This document shows, piece after piece, positions 42,185 to 51,953 of a stretch of DNA of 64,000 nt. The position numbers were made by a program, and so were the translations under genes. Within the stretch, counting starts at the first letter, position 1; the number at the start of each line of letters is the position of its first letter. The stretch lies in NCBI GenBank assembly GCA_030838475.1, contig JAUZFP010000037.1, forward strand, positions 1-64,000. Reading direction: 5' to 3'. Source of the DNA: Actinomycetota bacterium. GTDB lineage: Bacteria; Actinomycetota; Actinomycetes; Actinomycetales; Microbacteriaceae. The notes under the pieces are model-generated. The model did not search any database. It saw only the letters and a list, made by a program, of their open reading frames with translations, and had not been told where the DNA came from.

Positions 42185-42493
42185 ATGAGCATCGACGAGA
42201 CCCTCGCCGCCGAAGCGGCTCACGCCGAGGCCAACCGCGACGTGACACCAAGACCGGGTGTCCGCGCCCAGCGCCGTTCCGGTGCCGGCAGTCCCGCGGT
42301 GCTGTCCGTGCGTCTTACTAAAGAGCAGTACGACCAACTGTCTGAGCGGGCCGAGCGAGCTGGCATTCCCACCTCGGCACTCGCACGCGAGGTCATCCTC
42401 GCCTCCCTTGGTGACGCGGACGGCGACCGTGTTGCCGCGAAACTCGAAGAGGTTCTGCGCCGCACGCTCTTGCCTGACTTGCTCGCAGGCTGA
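42185..42493 (+). CDS. Ribbon-helix-helix/CopG-like putative antitoxin (module copy A)
   Basis: SVRLTKEQYDQLSERAERAGIPTSALAREVILASLGDADGDRVAAKLEEVLRRTLLPDLLAG; 10 bp after toxin stop, AAGGAGCAGC RBS. Confidence 0.75.
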   Translation: MSIDETLAAEAAHAEANRDVTPRPGVRAQRRSGAGSPAVLSVRLTKEQYDQLSERAERAGIPTSALAREVILASLGDADGDRVAAKLEEVLRRTLLPDLLAG

Positions 42494-42596
42494 CACACCT
42501 CACCGCGTTGTGTTGAGGTGTGGCCGCTATCTTTTGCGAGACCTGGACGCCTTCGGGACGACTGCGCTCATTCCCGACGGCGCTCTCATAGAGTCG

Positions 42597-43094
42597 CTAT
42601 AGCCAGCGTCGCAGGCCGACTGCCAATGGATTTGTTGTAGATCGCGTGCGGAGGACGACCGTAGTCAGCGAGTAGCGGGATGCCGATGGTGCGAACGCGG
42701 CGACCGCGGCGGAGAGGGCCATCATGATCGGGTATTGGGTGATCAGCTGGTCGGCGAACCAGTAGTTGCACAGTTCCGCCATCGAGACGAGTGCTGCGGG
42801 GAAGGTGAACATGCCGAGCACCAGCGCGATACCAAGGCAGGTCTCCAAGAGTGGCACCCCGAATCCGAACAGCTCGGGAGCCTTACCCAGGGCGTTTGCC
42901 GTGAAGAATTTGTAGAAGTCGGGAACTCTCGGGTTCTGCGCTGTGGAGTGTACGACCAGGAGGATATCCGCTCGACCGAATCCGGCGTGATACTTCAACA
43001 GTCCCTCGTTGATCCACAGCGCGCCGAGCGCGACCCGGGCGAGGGTGGTGACGATAGCCGCCACCCTCGCCCGGGTCGTGGTCGGGAATGTCAC
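42597..43094 (-). CDS. DoxX-family membrane protein
   Basis: LARVALGALWINEGLLKYHAGFGRADILL...PLLETCLGIALVLGMFTFPAALVSMAELCNYW. Confidence 0.75.
   Translation of the reverse strand: MTFPTTTRARVAAIVTTLARVALGALWINEGLLKYHAGFGRADILLVVHSTAQNPRVPDFYKFFTANALGKAPELFGFGVPLLETCLGIALVLGMFTFPAALVSMAELCNYWFADQLITQYPIMMALSAAVAAFAPSASRYSLTTVVLRTRSTTNPLAVGLRRWL
43031..43078. repeat. Perfect 18-bp inverted repeat inside the 5' coding region of the DoxX gene
   Basis: CGACCCGGGCGAGGGTGG (43031-43048), 12-nt loop, CCACCCTCGCCCGGGTCG (43061-43078). Confidence 0.95.
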
Positions 43095-43516
43095 TTTGAG
43101 AGTGGCGCGGCACCGAAGACGGCGAGGGCTTTGTCGCAGTGCTCGACTAGGTCCTTGTACTTCGAGGCATCAACACCAGAGGGGATTGTGAACGTCTGGC
43201 TGGATTTGTCCCACGCGACGGCCGCGATCTCGACCCCAGCAGTAGCCTCCGACTCGCTGGTCCCATTGGCAAGGTAGAGGTGAAGGTCAGGGCCCTGGTC
43301 GGAGGAGAACCCGGTCAGCTTGATCGTGTTGCCAGTGATGGTGACGTTCCCTGCGGCTTTCTTGCCATTGAGGCCAGCGAAGGTGCCAGTGAGCTTCACG
43401 CTCGAGGTCGCGGCGGCCGGCTTGGTACTAGCTGTGGGAGCGCTGCTGCAGCCCGCGAGGGCGGCGGCGAGGGCGATTGCGATGGCGCCGCTGGCGAGAA
43501 GAGTTTTGGTGCGCAT
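43091..43516 (-). CDS. DM13-domain lipoprotein
   Basis: MRTKTLLASGAIAIALAAALAGCSSAPT (lipobox); GTFAGLNGKKAAGNVTITGNTIKLTGFSSDQGPDLHLYLANG. Confidence 0.8.
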   Translation of the reverse strand: MRTKTLLASGAIAIALAAALAGCSSAPTASTKPAAATSSVKLTGTFAGLNGKKAAGNVTITGNTIKLTGFSSDQGPDLHLYLANGTSESEATAGVEIAAVAWDKSSQTFTIPSGVDASKYKDLVEHCDKALAVFGAAPLSK

Positions 43517-43538
43517 GAGGAATATGTCCTGTTCTGGT

Positions 43539-43577
43539 GTCTTGTGACTGCCGCAGCTGCGGCGACAACCACAAGAC
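43539..43577. promoter_or_regulatory. Extended dyad between the divergent DM13/DoxX and RR/HK operons
   Basis: GTCTTGTG (43539-43546) ... GCCGCAGCTGCGGC (43550-43563) ... CACAAGAC (43570-43577). Confidence 0.65.
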
Positions 43578-43689
43578 AATCAACCCGAGCGGGGCTGTTG
43601 GCCGAAGCTTTCAACGCCGTAATCGAACATTTCAGAGCCGTAATATTCATCCGCGGAATCGATCAGGCTTCCCGTCTACGCTCGAAGAT

Positions 43690-44388
43690 ATGCAAGCTGG
43701 AGCCCGGATCATGGTCGTCGAGGATGACGCCACCGTGCGCACTGTCGTCGCCGATCATCTTCGTGCTGCGGGATGCGAAGTCGTCCAGTATGCGGATGGC
43801 GAGAGCGCCCTCGCCGCAGTTCGGGCGCGGATCCCGGATCTTGTGATCCTGGATCGCATGCTTCCTGCCCTCGACGGAGACGAGGTTTGCCGCCTCGTAC
43901 GGGTGTTCTCCAACGTGCCAATCATCATGCTGACCGCGCTCGACAGCGTGGACGATCGAATCGCCGGCCTCGAGCATGGCGCGGACGACTATCTCTCCAA
44001 ACCGTTCTCCCTGCGTGAGTTGCAGCTAAGGATCAATGCCCAGTTGCGTCGGGCAACGACGACAACAGTCCCGCTGGAGTTCACAGCCGGCCGCTTCCGC
44101 GTCGACCCGGCCCACCGCCGGGTCTGGGTTGGAGGGCGGGAGGTGGCACTGACTGCCCGCGAGTATGAACTGTTTCTGTACTTGGTCCGCAACCCCGAAC
44201 GGGTAGTCAGCCGGGAGGAGATCCTCCGAGAGGTGTGGCAGTGGGCGTTCGGCGACGAATCCACCGTCACCGTTCACGTGCGAAGGCTCCGAGAGAAGAT
44301 CGAGACTGACCCCCGTTTCCCGTGCTTCCTGACCACGGAGTGGGGCGCCGGCTATCGATTGACGGTCGAAGAGGGTGTTCCATGTTGA
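43690..44388 (+). CDS. OmpR-family response regulator
   Basis: IMVVEDDATVRTVVADHL...DLVILDRMLPALDGDEV...SKPFSLRELQLRI. Confidence 0.92.
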   Translation: MQAGARIMVVEDDATVRTVVADHLRAAGCEVVQYADGESALAAVRARIPDLVILDRMLPALDGDEVCRLVRVFSNVPIIMLTALDSVDDRIAGLEHGADDYLSKPFSLRELQLRINAQLRRATTTTVPLEFTAGRFRVDPAHRRVWVGGREVALTAREYELFLYLVRNPERVVSREEILREVWQWAFGDESTVTVHVRRLREKIETDPRFPCFLTTEWGAGYRLTVEEGVPC

Positions 44389-45506
44389 AACTTGCCGAAC
44401 TGCTCCTGGTCGCGGTGACTACTCTGACAACGACAGCAGTGGTGACCGTGCTCACCTTCCTGTTGCTGCGGTTGGCGCGCAGGGCGGGAGCCGCGGCCAG
44501 GCTCGCGATCGTGCTCGGTGGTGCGGTGATTTCAATTGCGGCGTCGACGGTCGCTGTGGCGATCGAGATGTATCTCTCCGGCCACGATGTGATCGTGCTG
44601 GCTTGGGTGATCGGAGTTTCCGCGATCATGAGCACAGCCGCGGCATGGCTTATCGCCCGCTCGGCCGTGAAGTCATCGGTCGCCACCCTCGTCGCATCCA
44701 CCCGCCGCGTCGGCCACGGCGATGTCGTCGAGCCCTCCCCAACGGGTCTGCCCGAATTCGATGCCGTCTCCTCCGAACTCGCCGAAAGCTCCCAGCGACT
44801 AGCTGAAGCGCGCGCGCAGGTTGCAGAACTCGACAACGCACGCAAACAATTATTCGCGTGGATCTCGCACGACCTACGCACCCCTCTCGCCGGGATGCGG
44901 GCCATGGCCGAAGCGATAGAGGAAGGCACTGCGGCTGACCCCGACGAATATATTCGCCTCATCCGCGGCAAGATCGACACAGTCACCCAGATGGTCGGTG
45001 ACCTCTTCGAGCTCTCGAAACTCCAAACGGGCACGCTCGAACTCCATCCCGAACCCGTCATCCTCCTCGATTTGGTCTCGGACGCCGTCTCAGATGTACA
45101 TGCCATCGCCTCCTCCCGCGGAATCGACATCGCTCAGGACGGCATCGACGGCCACATCATCTGGGCAGACGCAAGAGAATTGACCCGCGCGATCGGCAAC
45201 CTGTTGGCCAACGGTGTCCGGCACGCGCCAGACGACAGCACAATTCTGATCCGTGCCGACACCCTCGAGGACGACCAGCTCATCCTCAGCGTCATCGACC
45301 AAGGCGCCGGTGTCACAGCCGAGAACCTCGGACACATGTTCGACGTCGGCTGGCGCGCTGACGCCTCCCGCACAACGCACACCGGCGGAGCAGGGCTGGG
45401 TTTGGCGATCGTGCGTGGCATCGTCGAAGCCCATGGTGGTCATGTGCAAGCGAGACGCACAGAGGCAGGATTCCAACTCGACCTGATCCTCCCGTCAAGC
45501 ACGTAG
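44382..45506 (+). CDS. Sensor histidine kinase
   Basis: FAWISHDLRTPLAGMRAMAEAIEEG; ELTRAIGNLLANGVRHAP; GGAGLGLAIVRGIVEAHGG; overlaps the RR gene. Confidence 0.92.
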   Translation: MLKLAELLLVAVTTLTTTAVVTVLTFLLLRLARRAGAAARLAIVLGGAVISIAASTVAVAIEMYLSGHDVIVLAWVIGVSAIMSTAAAWLIARSAVKSSVATLVASTRRVGHGDVVEPSPTGLPEFDAVSSELAESSQRLAEARAQVAELDNARKQLFAWISHDLRTPLAGMRAMAEAIEEGTAADPDEYIRLIRGKIDTVTQMVGDLFELSKLQTGTLELHPEPVILLDLVSDAVSDVHAIASSRGIDIAQDGIDGHIIWADARELTRAIGNLLANGVRHAPDDSTILIRADTLEDDQLILSVIDQGAGVTAENLGHMFDVGWRADASRTTHTGGAGLGLAIVRGIVEAHGGHVQARRTEAGFQLDLILPSST

Positions 45507-45634
45507 CGATGCGTCTGACGGCGCTGTACGCGACCCGCGGAATCGGGGGCCCGCTAGCCGTGCGAAGCAAAGAGTGCCGTGGGAGCCGATTTATCGCGGA
45601 CGGTGATCACGCTGATGAGGAACCTAGACGATCA

Positions 45635-46888
45635 TCAGCCGCCAGCGTCGTTGTCTGTCTCTAGGTCGTCAATCTGTCGCTCCAAGAATCTTCGGTCGGC
45701 CCCGGTCACTGCGAGCCGATGAGCACGAACAAACGCCGACTTTGCTTCGTTGCTGCGGCCGAGTCGACGTAGCGCGTTACCACGCGTCGCGTGCAGCAGG
45801 TAATAGTTCTCAAGGTCGGGCTCGATCTCCGCGAGGGCAGCCAGCAACTCCGCAGGGCCTTCGACTTCGCCGATAGCGATGGCCCGGTTCAGTGCCACCA
45901 CCGGGCTAGGCATGAACGAGTACAGCTGATCGTAGATGGCCACGATCTGCGGCCAGTCGGTTATATCGAAGGATTCCGCGTCGCAGTGCACGGCTTGGAT
46001 AGCGGCCTGGAGTTGGAAGGGCCCGGGTTGGTCGCGGCGTATGCAGTCGCGCACGATTTCGTGTCCTTCCAAGATCATCTGACGGTCCCAGCGGGTCCGG
46101 TCCTGATCGCGCAGGAGCACGATTTCCCCGGCGATGATGCGCGCGGGAACTCTCGACTCGGACAGCAGCATCAGGGCAAGCAGCCCGGCCGCCTCTGGCG
46201 CGTCGGGCATCAGTTGAACCAACACTCGCGTCAGCCGAATCGCCTCACCCCGCAACGGCGCACGGTCGGGATCGTCGGCACCGGCGTTGTAGATCAGGTA
46301 CACGACCGACAGGACCGACCGCAGCCGGGCCGGTAAGTCTGCCGTGGTCGGCACCCTGTACGAGATGTTCGCGGCCTTAATCTTGTACTTGGCTCGGACT
46401 AGACGCTTTGCCATGGTTGACTCGCTCACCAGGAAAGAGCGAGCCACTTCTTCGACACTCAGCCCGCCCAGCAATCGCAACGTGAGGGCTATCTGATGTT
46501 CCGTTCGCAGCGCCGGATGGCAGCAGGTGAAGATGAGCCGCAGCTGGTCGTCACCCATCGAACCTCCCTCCGTCGTGTCGGTATCCAGATCGCGCTGGAT
46601 TGTTTCTGTCGCCGCTTGTTGCTCCAGGTGACTACCTCGCGCTGATCGGCGGAGACCATCGATCGCACGGTTGCGTGCGGTCGTGATGATCCATCCGGCC
46701 GGGTTGGCAGGGATGCCCTCGCGCGACCACAGGTCCGCAGCGGCGACGAAAGAATCCTGCACTGCGTCTTCGGCCACAGTGATGTCACCGAACACGCGAA
46801 CAAGCGTGGCAACTGCCTGGCCGCGCACCTCGCGGAACACCCGCTCAACATCGGTCATCTCTGGGCGGGCACTGGCAGCGTTCCTCAC
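45635..46888 (-). CDS. ECF-type RNA polymerase sigma factor (SigJ/DUF6596-like)
   Basis: [59 protein letters not shown]...[31 protein letters not shown]. Confidence 0.9.
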   Translation of the reverse strand: MRNAASARPEMTDVERVFREVRGQAVATLVRVFGDITVAEDAVQDSFVAAADLWSREGIPANPAGWIITTARNRAIDGLRRSARGSHLEQQAATETIQRDLDTDTTEGGSMGDDQLRLIFTCCHPALRTEHQIALTLRLLGGLSVEEVARSFLVSESTMAKRLVRAKYKIKAANISYRVPTTADLPARLRSVLSVVYLIYNAGADDPDRAPLRGEAIRLTRVLVQLMPDAPEAAGLLALMLLSESRVPARIIAGEIVLLRDQDRTRWDRQMILEGHEIVRDCIRRDQPGPFQLQAAIQAVHCDAESFDITDWPQIVAIYDQLYSFMPSPVVALNRAIAIGEVEGPAELLAALAEIEPDLENYYLLHATRGNALRRLGRSNEAKSAFVRAHRLAVTGADRRFLERQIDDLETDNDAGG

Positions 46889-47256
46889 ATTTCGACGCGA
46901 CCCGCAGCCGCGAAGGGTCGGACCTCGATCGGCTGCCCTATCGCGTCCACCACTTTGCCCGCCCAGCTCAACGCCTCATCCAGGTCGGCCGCCTCGATAA
47001 TGTAGAAGCCGGCGATGTGCTCCTTCGCCTCGACAAACGGCCCATCCGTCATTACTCGATCTGCATCAGTACCGCGAACGACCGTCGACGCATCGGGGCC
47101 GTGGAGCTGGCCCCCGAATACGAAGGTGCCACGCTTATCCATCTCGGCTTCAAGTGTGGCAACGCGCTGCATGAATGCCTGCATGTCCTCTGGCGCCATC
47201 GTCATCTCTGCGACAGCTCCCCCAGTTGCGTACGTAGAAAGCAGGTATTTGCTCAT
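46885..47256 (-). CDS. YCII-family protein
   Basis: [13 protein letters not shown]...[35 protein letters not shown]; 4-nt overlap with sigma gene. Confidence 0.9.
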   Translation of the reverse strand: MSKYLLSTYATGGAVAEMTMAPEDMQAFMQRVATLEAEMDKRGTFVFGGQLHGPDASTVVRGTDADRVMTDGPFVEAKEHIAGFYIIEAADLDEALSWAGKVVDAIGQPIEVRPFAAAGRVEM

Positions 47257-47365
47257 CGGATCTCCCTATTACTTCTCGCGGGTCGTTCCCGCTCCTACCC
47301 TTCTTACGAACGGGATCCGACTAAAAGGACAGTCGCGAGAAAATCCTTCACCCATGTTCGGCAGG

Positions 47366-47728
47366 TCAGTTCTTCCCCTTCTTGGCGACCTTCGGCGGTA
47401 GCGCCGAAACCTTGTCGAACGCTCTGCGGACCCAGTCGGTCACCAACTCTGGTTGCTCCGCCCAGTCCGGGGGCAGCGAACGGTAGTTGCTCATCGGTCG
47501 CTCGGCTGGACCGTATGGGCCACTGCCTGGGACGCGGGCCAACTCGTCGAGATCAATCGACTCCTCCAATCGCACTCCCAAGTCTGAGCCGAACAGCCCC
47601 GCGAACATGTTGCCATTGACGAACGCGCCGAGGTTTCCGAACATGGGCTTCACGATCGCGCCCTCGAATGGCGCCATCGCCTCTATAAACGCCTGCTTGT
47701 CAGATTCGCTTGGCTTGGGGATCTGCAC
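47366..47728 (-). CDS. TfoX N-terminal domain-family protein
   Basis: VKPMFGNLGAFVNGNMFAGLFGSDLGVRL. Confidence 0.85.
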   Translation of the reverse strand: MQIPKPSESDKQAFIEAMAPFEGAIVKPMFGNLGAFVNGNMFAGLFGSDLGVRLEESIDLDELARVPGSGPYGPAERPMSNYRSLPPDWAEQPELVTDWVRRAFDKVSALPPKVAKKGKN

Positions 47729-47730
47729 GG

Positions 47731-48165
47731 CTAGCTCGCCATCGCCTCTGGTACCCGCTGGATGGCCGCGGCCTCTGATTCGACCTGCTTGGCGATCATG
47801 GAGCCCATTAGTTTCATCAGCCCCTTCGGCACGAGGTCGAGGGTGAACGACACTTCGGTCGAAGTGGACGAGAGCTTCACGAGTTCGAAGGAACCGATTG
47901 GCCGGGCCGGGCCGGCGATCACCTGGAAGTCGAGACGATTCGGTACATCCGCCAACGTGATTCGGTAGTCGCCCTTGATCGGGCGACCTCCCGGTCCCTT
48001 CATTGTCTGTGCATAGACAGCGCCGACAGTTGACGCGGCTCCGGATTCGAGGTGCACCTCGATCACATCAGGTCGCCACTTCGGATCGTTTAGACCGTCG
48101 GCCAGGAAGTCGTACACCTCGCCAATCGGACGGGGAACCGTGACCTTGTGCTTTGCGTGTGCCAT
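47731..48165 (-). CDS. SRPBCC-family protein
   Basis: MAHAKHKVTVPRPIGEVYDFLADGLNDPKWRPDVIEVHLESG. Confidence 0.8.
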   Translation of the reverse strand: MAHAKHKVTVPRPIGEVYDFLADGLNDPKWRPDVIEVHLESGAASTVGAVYAQTMKGPGGRPIKGDYRITLADVPNRLDFQVIAGPARPIGSFELVKLSSTSTEVSFTLDLVPKGLMKLMGSMIAKQVESEAAAIQRVPEAMAS

Positions 48166-48242
48166 GTCTGCAAACACTATCCGCGCCAGTGCCGGGGCGA
48201 CAGACGTCCGGTGGTGAGCACGCGTAGCGCCCTCAGGAACCA

Positions 48243-50816
48243 TCAGGACAGAAGGCCGAGCTGCTGCGCCTTAGCAATCGTGTCTTGGCGGGTAGTAGTG
48301 CCGAGCTTTGAGTAGAGCCTTGCGAGTTGTGTCTTTACGGTATTCACCGATACGAACTGCTGTTGGGCGATCTCGTTCCTCGAGCTAGTTTTTGAGAGCG
48401 CTTCAAGCAGCGATTGCTCCCGCGGGGACAGGCGGACCAGTGTCGCGTGGTCCGGGTAAGTGGGGCGGGGCGACGCCGAGTCAGGCAGAGCGATACTCAG
48501 CGTGACGCGGTCAATTGCCGTAATCGTTGCGAAGGCCGAGCGGATACCGGTTTCGTCGGCAATCGTTCGTGCGTTCTCGATGCGAGTTTGGGCGTCGCCA
48601 TGATTTCCGGTCCGGGCAGCGGCGGCCGCGTCGATGATGAGAGTGTCGAGTCGATCCCGTGGCGTCAGAACCTCTCTGGCTAGTAGGCGCGCCGTGAGAC
48701 CGCGAGCGCTACCGGGTTCGCCCGACAGGAGCAGAAGCCTGGCGAACGGAATGCCGAAAAACGGATTGCCGTGGTCGAGGTGGACGAGGTTCGAGCGAGC
48801 AAGCTGGGCACCCCCTCCGGCGGTGAGCAAGTCGGCGCGCGCTCTGGCGATGAGATTCGCGGCGATCCCCGCGTTGCGAGAAGACGGCTCGTGAGCGTGG
48901 ATGGCACGATTCACCGCGGACAACGTGTCGTAGGGGTCCTCGAACAGGAGCCCGTATTGGGCGTTCACATACACGACGTACGGCCAGAGGTCCAAGGCGT
49001 CTGAGCCGTCTCCGAGCACCGCCAACTCGACCTGGGCGCCCTCGCGGTCGAGTTGGTCCAGTGCCCGGATGGCCGCGGTAAGGTGCGCGCCGACGCCGAC
49101 CAGGTGATCGCTCCAGTAGGTCCCCGTGGGTCGACTCCGATAGCGCTCCTCCCAAAGCTTCGCGCGCGCAGGTTCCCCTCGCAATGTGTGCGTCATCGCG
49201 AGATTAGCGGCCGCGCTCGGCGCGACATAGGACGGGCCGCCAAGTTGGGCATACTCCCATGCGCGACGATAGTGTCCGATTGCAGTGTCGTTGTCCCCCT
49301 GCAGGGTGCTGTTCAGTCCACGCTGTAAATCCAACCAGGCGGTGAGCGCGTGGGCCGGTCTCTGTGTTGTACGAAGGCTCGCGGCTCGCTCCGCGACCTG
49401 ATCCCCATACGCGGCGGCCTCGTCGAATCGACCAGCCAGCCGCAGGCCGATGATGTGGCCAGCCGAGACGTAGAGCAGATCAGGGAGCTGGAGGCCACCA
49501 ATGCCTGCGGCCACTACGCGATCCGACGCATCGACCAGGGCGCGAACGGTTGCAACTCGTGAGTCGACGTCGGAATCGCCGGGGATGACCGAGGAGACCG
49601 CCTTGGTGACCGCCATTCCGGGGTATCGCTCGAGGACATCAGGCGGAGCGATGCTTAGCGTACGGGCGACGAGCTCGGGCCGGGTCATGTCCATCGCCAA
49701 CACATGGTCGGACCAAACGCAATACGCGAGTTCAAAATCCGCACCCGCTATCGCGTGGTGAAATGCCAGCACAGCGTCGGCTGGGTTTGCATTTTCAGCG
49801 AACCAGGTTGCCAGTCGTCGATGGAAGGCGCGAGCGTCCTCAGGCTTCCGCAGCATCCCCTCTCGCAACATTCTTTTCAAGGTGGCTGGGAACACAAATA
49901 CCTGCCGCCCATCGACAAAGCGCCGCTCCAGCAGACCCGGCCGCTCCATCACGCGAACCGCATCGAGCGCCCCGGTGTCCGCGGGCTCCGCCAGGTCTCG
50001 CACCATGGCGACATCAAGACGCTCCGCGAGCGAATATTGCATCAGAGAATCGACGAACGCCTTCTCGCGCCCCGACGGCATCGCAGTATTGCGGATGTAC
50101 TCTTCCGCGACCGCCTGCCACGGTTGCGCCACGCGTACAGACTCGATCATGAGGCGAAGCGCTGCGATCCACCCGCCGACCTCGGCGTGCATTTGGGTTG
50201 CCAGCTCCTGGCTTATTGCAATTCCCATTGCGCCCGAGAGCTCATGAACCTCGGCAACAGTCAGCTGAAGGTCCTCGGTCTGCAAAGTGGAAACTATGAC
50301 GGCTCCCGCTGCGAGGCGTTCAATCGGGTGCGGCGCGCGCACGCACAGCACCAGATGCAAATTCCGATGGCGTTGGACGAGGGTGACTAGATCGGCAGCC
50401 AGAGCTTCGTCGGCGAGGTGTCCGACATTGTCGATCACCACAACCACCCTGCGGTTATCGTCGAGCGCTTCGAGAGCCTCATCCAACTCGGTCAGCGGCG
50501 ATGCGGGTGGGTTGGTGACCGAGGATAGGCCGGCAGAGTTCATGCGACGCTTCAGGTGCGCGACAAATTGTTCTCGGCGTGCCAGCTCGGGGGTGAGGCT
50601 GACCCAGATCGTGACATAGTCCTCGGGCGGCAGGCTCTCGAGCCATCCCGTGACCAGAGTGGTCTTGCCAAATCCTTGCATCGCCCGGACGACGGTAACC
50701 GGTGCGAGCTCATTCAGCGATGCGTACAGCCGAGGTCGAACGAGGAGGCTCGCGGGAAGGCGAGGCAGACTACTGCCGCCGCGTGTCCGCCCCAAGTGCG
50801 CGCGTTCCCCCGTCAC
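48243..50816 (-). CDS. MalT-like LuxR-family ATP-binding transcriptional regulator
   Basis: VVRAMQGFGKTTLVTGWL (Walker A-like); C-terminal LSPREQSLLEALSKTSSRNEIAQQQFVSVNTVKTQLARLYSKLGTTTRQDTI. Confidence 0.88.
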   Translation of the reverse strand: MTGERAHLGRTRGGSSLPRLPASLLVRPRLYASLNELAPVTVVRAMQGFGKTTLVTGWLESLPPEDYVTIWVSLTPELARREQFVAHLKRRMNSAGLSSVTNPPASPLTELDEALEALDDNRRVVVVIDNVGHLADEALAADLVTLVQRHRNLHLVLCVRAPHPIERLAAGAVIVSTLQTEDLQLTVAEVHELSGAMGIAISQELATQMHAEVGGWIAALRLMIESVRVAQPWQAVAEEYIRNTAMPSGREKAFVDSLMQYSLAERLDVAMVRDLAEPADTGALDAVRVMERPGLLERRFVDGRQVFVFPATLKRMLREGMLRKPEDARAFHRRLATWFAENANPADAVLAFHHAIAGADFELAYCVWSDHVLAMDMTRPELVARTLSIAPPDVLERYPGMAVTKAVSSVIPGDSDVDSRVATVRALVDASDRVVAAGIGGLQLPDLLYVSAGHIIGLRLAGRFDEAAAYGDQVAERAASLRTTQRPAHALTAWLDLQRGLNSTLQGDNDTAIGHYRRAWEYAQLGGPSYVAPSAAANLAMTHTLRGEPARAKLWEERYRSRPTGTYWSDHLVGVGAHLTAAIRALDQLDREGAQVELAVLGDGSDALDLWPYVVYVNAQYGLLFEDPYDTLSAVNRAIHAHEPSSRNAGIAANLIARARADLLTAGGGAQLARSNLVHLDHGNPFFGIPFARLLLLSGEPGSARGLTARLLAREVLTPRDRLDTLIIDAAAAARTGNHGDAQTRIENARTIADETGIRSAFATITAIDRVTLSIALPDSASPRPTYPDHATLVRLSPREQSLLEALSKTSSRNEIAQQQFVSVNTVKTQLARLYSKLGTTTRQDTIAKAQQLGLLS

Positions 50817-50840
50817 AAATGCTCTTTCGTTGCTGCCCCG

Positions 50841-51320
50841 CTACGGGATTGATTCCTGTCGCGCCAATCCCAGAATAATGTCCTCCGCCGCGTACATCGG
50901 TTTGTCGAAAGCGTCCGCCTTTGTGTTTGGCAGGAGACCGTCGAGTCGCCATTGGTCCAGAACGGCGAAACTCAGATCTGTCAGCTCGAGCAACTCTGCA
51001 GCGTCAAGGAATCCGCTCCCGCCAGCCCGGTTGCGAATGCTCCCACTCGTCACGTCCATGGCCTCTGCGATTAGCGTCGCGGGATAGCCCGCAGACAGCG
51101 TCGCCTGAATCAGCTCCCGGGTTAGTTGCCAAGCTCGCCTCCGGTTGGTTCCCGTCGCTGCACGCTCAGATGAGCGGGCTCGAAGGAGCACACTGGCCAC
51201 TCGCGCCGGCAATTGGTGTGGAGTCCTCGATGGCTTCACCGCCTCGGATTGGGAACTATTCACTGTTCCCCCGAGCGACTCGACGCCTGCGGATCCATAC
51301 CAGGAGCACGACAGCGCCAA
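50841..51320 (-). CDS. Hypothetical protein with possible HTH
   Basis: AWQLTRELIQATLSAGYPATLIAEAMDVTSGSIRNRAGG; ORF overlaps the upstream same-strand gene, so the start is probably internal. Confidence 0.5.
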   Translation of the reverse strand: MALSCSWYGSAGVESLGGTVNSSQSEAVKPSRTPHQLPARVASVLLRARSSERAATGTNRRRAWQLTRELIQATLSAGYPATLIAEAMDVTSGSIRNRAGGSGFLDAAELLELTDLSFAVLDQWRLDGLLPNTKADAFDKPMYAAEDIILGLARQESIP

Positions 51321-51930
51321 TGACTACTGCGCCCAGAATGGGAATGAGGAGAACGTCTGCCTCGTTCGAGTGGTTCGTGGTTGACGGTTGCAATCCGACT
51401 GTATGCGCAGGGTCGACAACCCCGCGGATCGCGTCGGGGTCTGCCGTTCGTACCAGGATCTGGGTGCCGCTGCCCGCCGGATAGAGGGTCGCAATGGTGG
51501 TGAAGCGCACTTCGCTTTTGGGAATGGTACCTAGCTTGACGGTGACCTTTCTGCTGGCTGACTTCCCCGCGTCGACCGCGATTGGCCAACTGACGTCAGC
51601 GCCTTTGTGGTCGCTAGCGGCAGTCCCGACAAACGCTGCGTAGCTGGGTATCGTGACGTCCAGTCTGCCCCTGACGGGGACGGCTCCGGCGTTGAACACC
51701 GTCGCCGTGTAGGTCAGGGTGGCCCCGGACTGTGTCTGGCCCCGTGCATCGGAGAGCGTGATCGACAGTCCGGGTGGCGGGGCGGAAGCCGTAACCCCGT
51801 CATTTGACGCCAACGTGACCGCCGCGAGGGCGGGTGCCGACATCGTCGTGGCGAGAACGGTGACACCAACGAGGATCGCCAGGAGCATCGCCCGGCGGCG
51901 ACGTGCGGATGGCACGAAGGTCGAATTCAT
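51256..51930 (-). CDS. Secreted single DUF11-like domain protein with C-terminal TM anchor
   Basis: Signal peptide AMLLAILVGVTVLATTMSAPALA; TLTYTATVFNAGAVPVRGRLDVTIP; TM IPILGAVVIGAVVLLVWIRRRR. Confidence 0.7.
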   Translation of the reverse strand: MNSTFVPSARRRRAMLLAILVGVTVLATTMSAPALAAVTLASNDGVTASAPPPGLSITLSDARGQTQSGATLTYTATVFNAGAVPVRGRLDVTIPSYAAFVGTAASDHKGADVSWPIAVDAGKSASRKVTVKLGTIPKSEVRFTTIATLYPAGSGTQILVRTADPDAIRGVVDPAHTVGLQPSTTNHSNEADVLLIPILGAVVIGAVVLLVWIRRRRVARGNSE

Positions 51931-51953
51931 GTCAGCGACTACCTCCGGTCCGA

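Noticed and set aside
45635-47728. Sigma factor/YCII/TfoX cluster as novel system
   Set aside because: ECF sigma (DUF6596 type) with YCII proteins is a common known association in Actinobacteria; ordinary.
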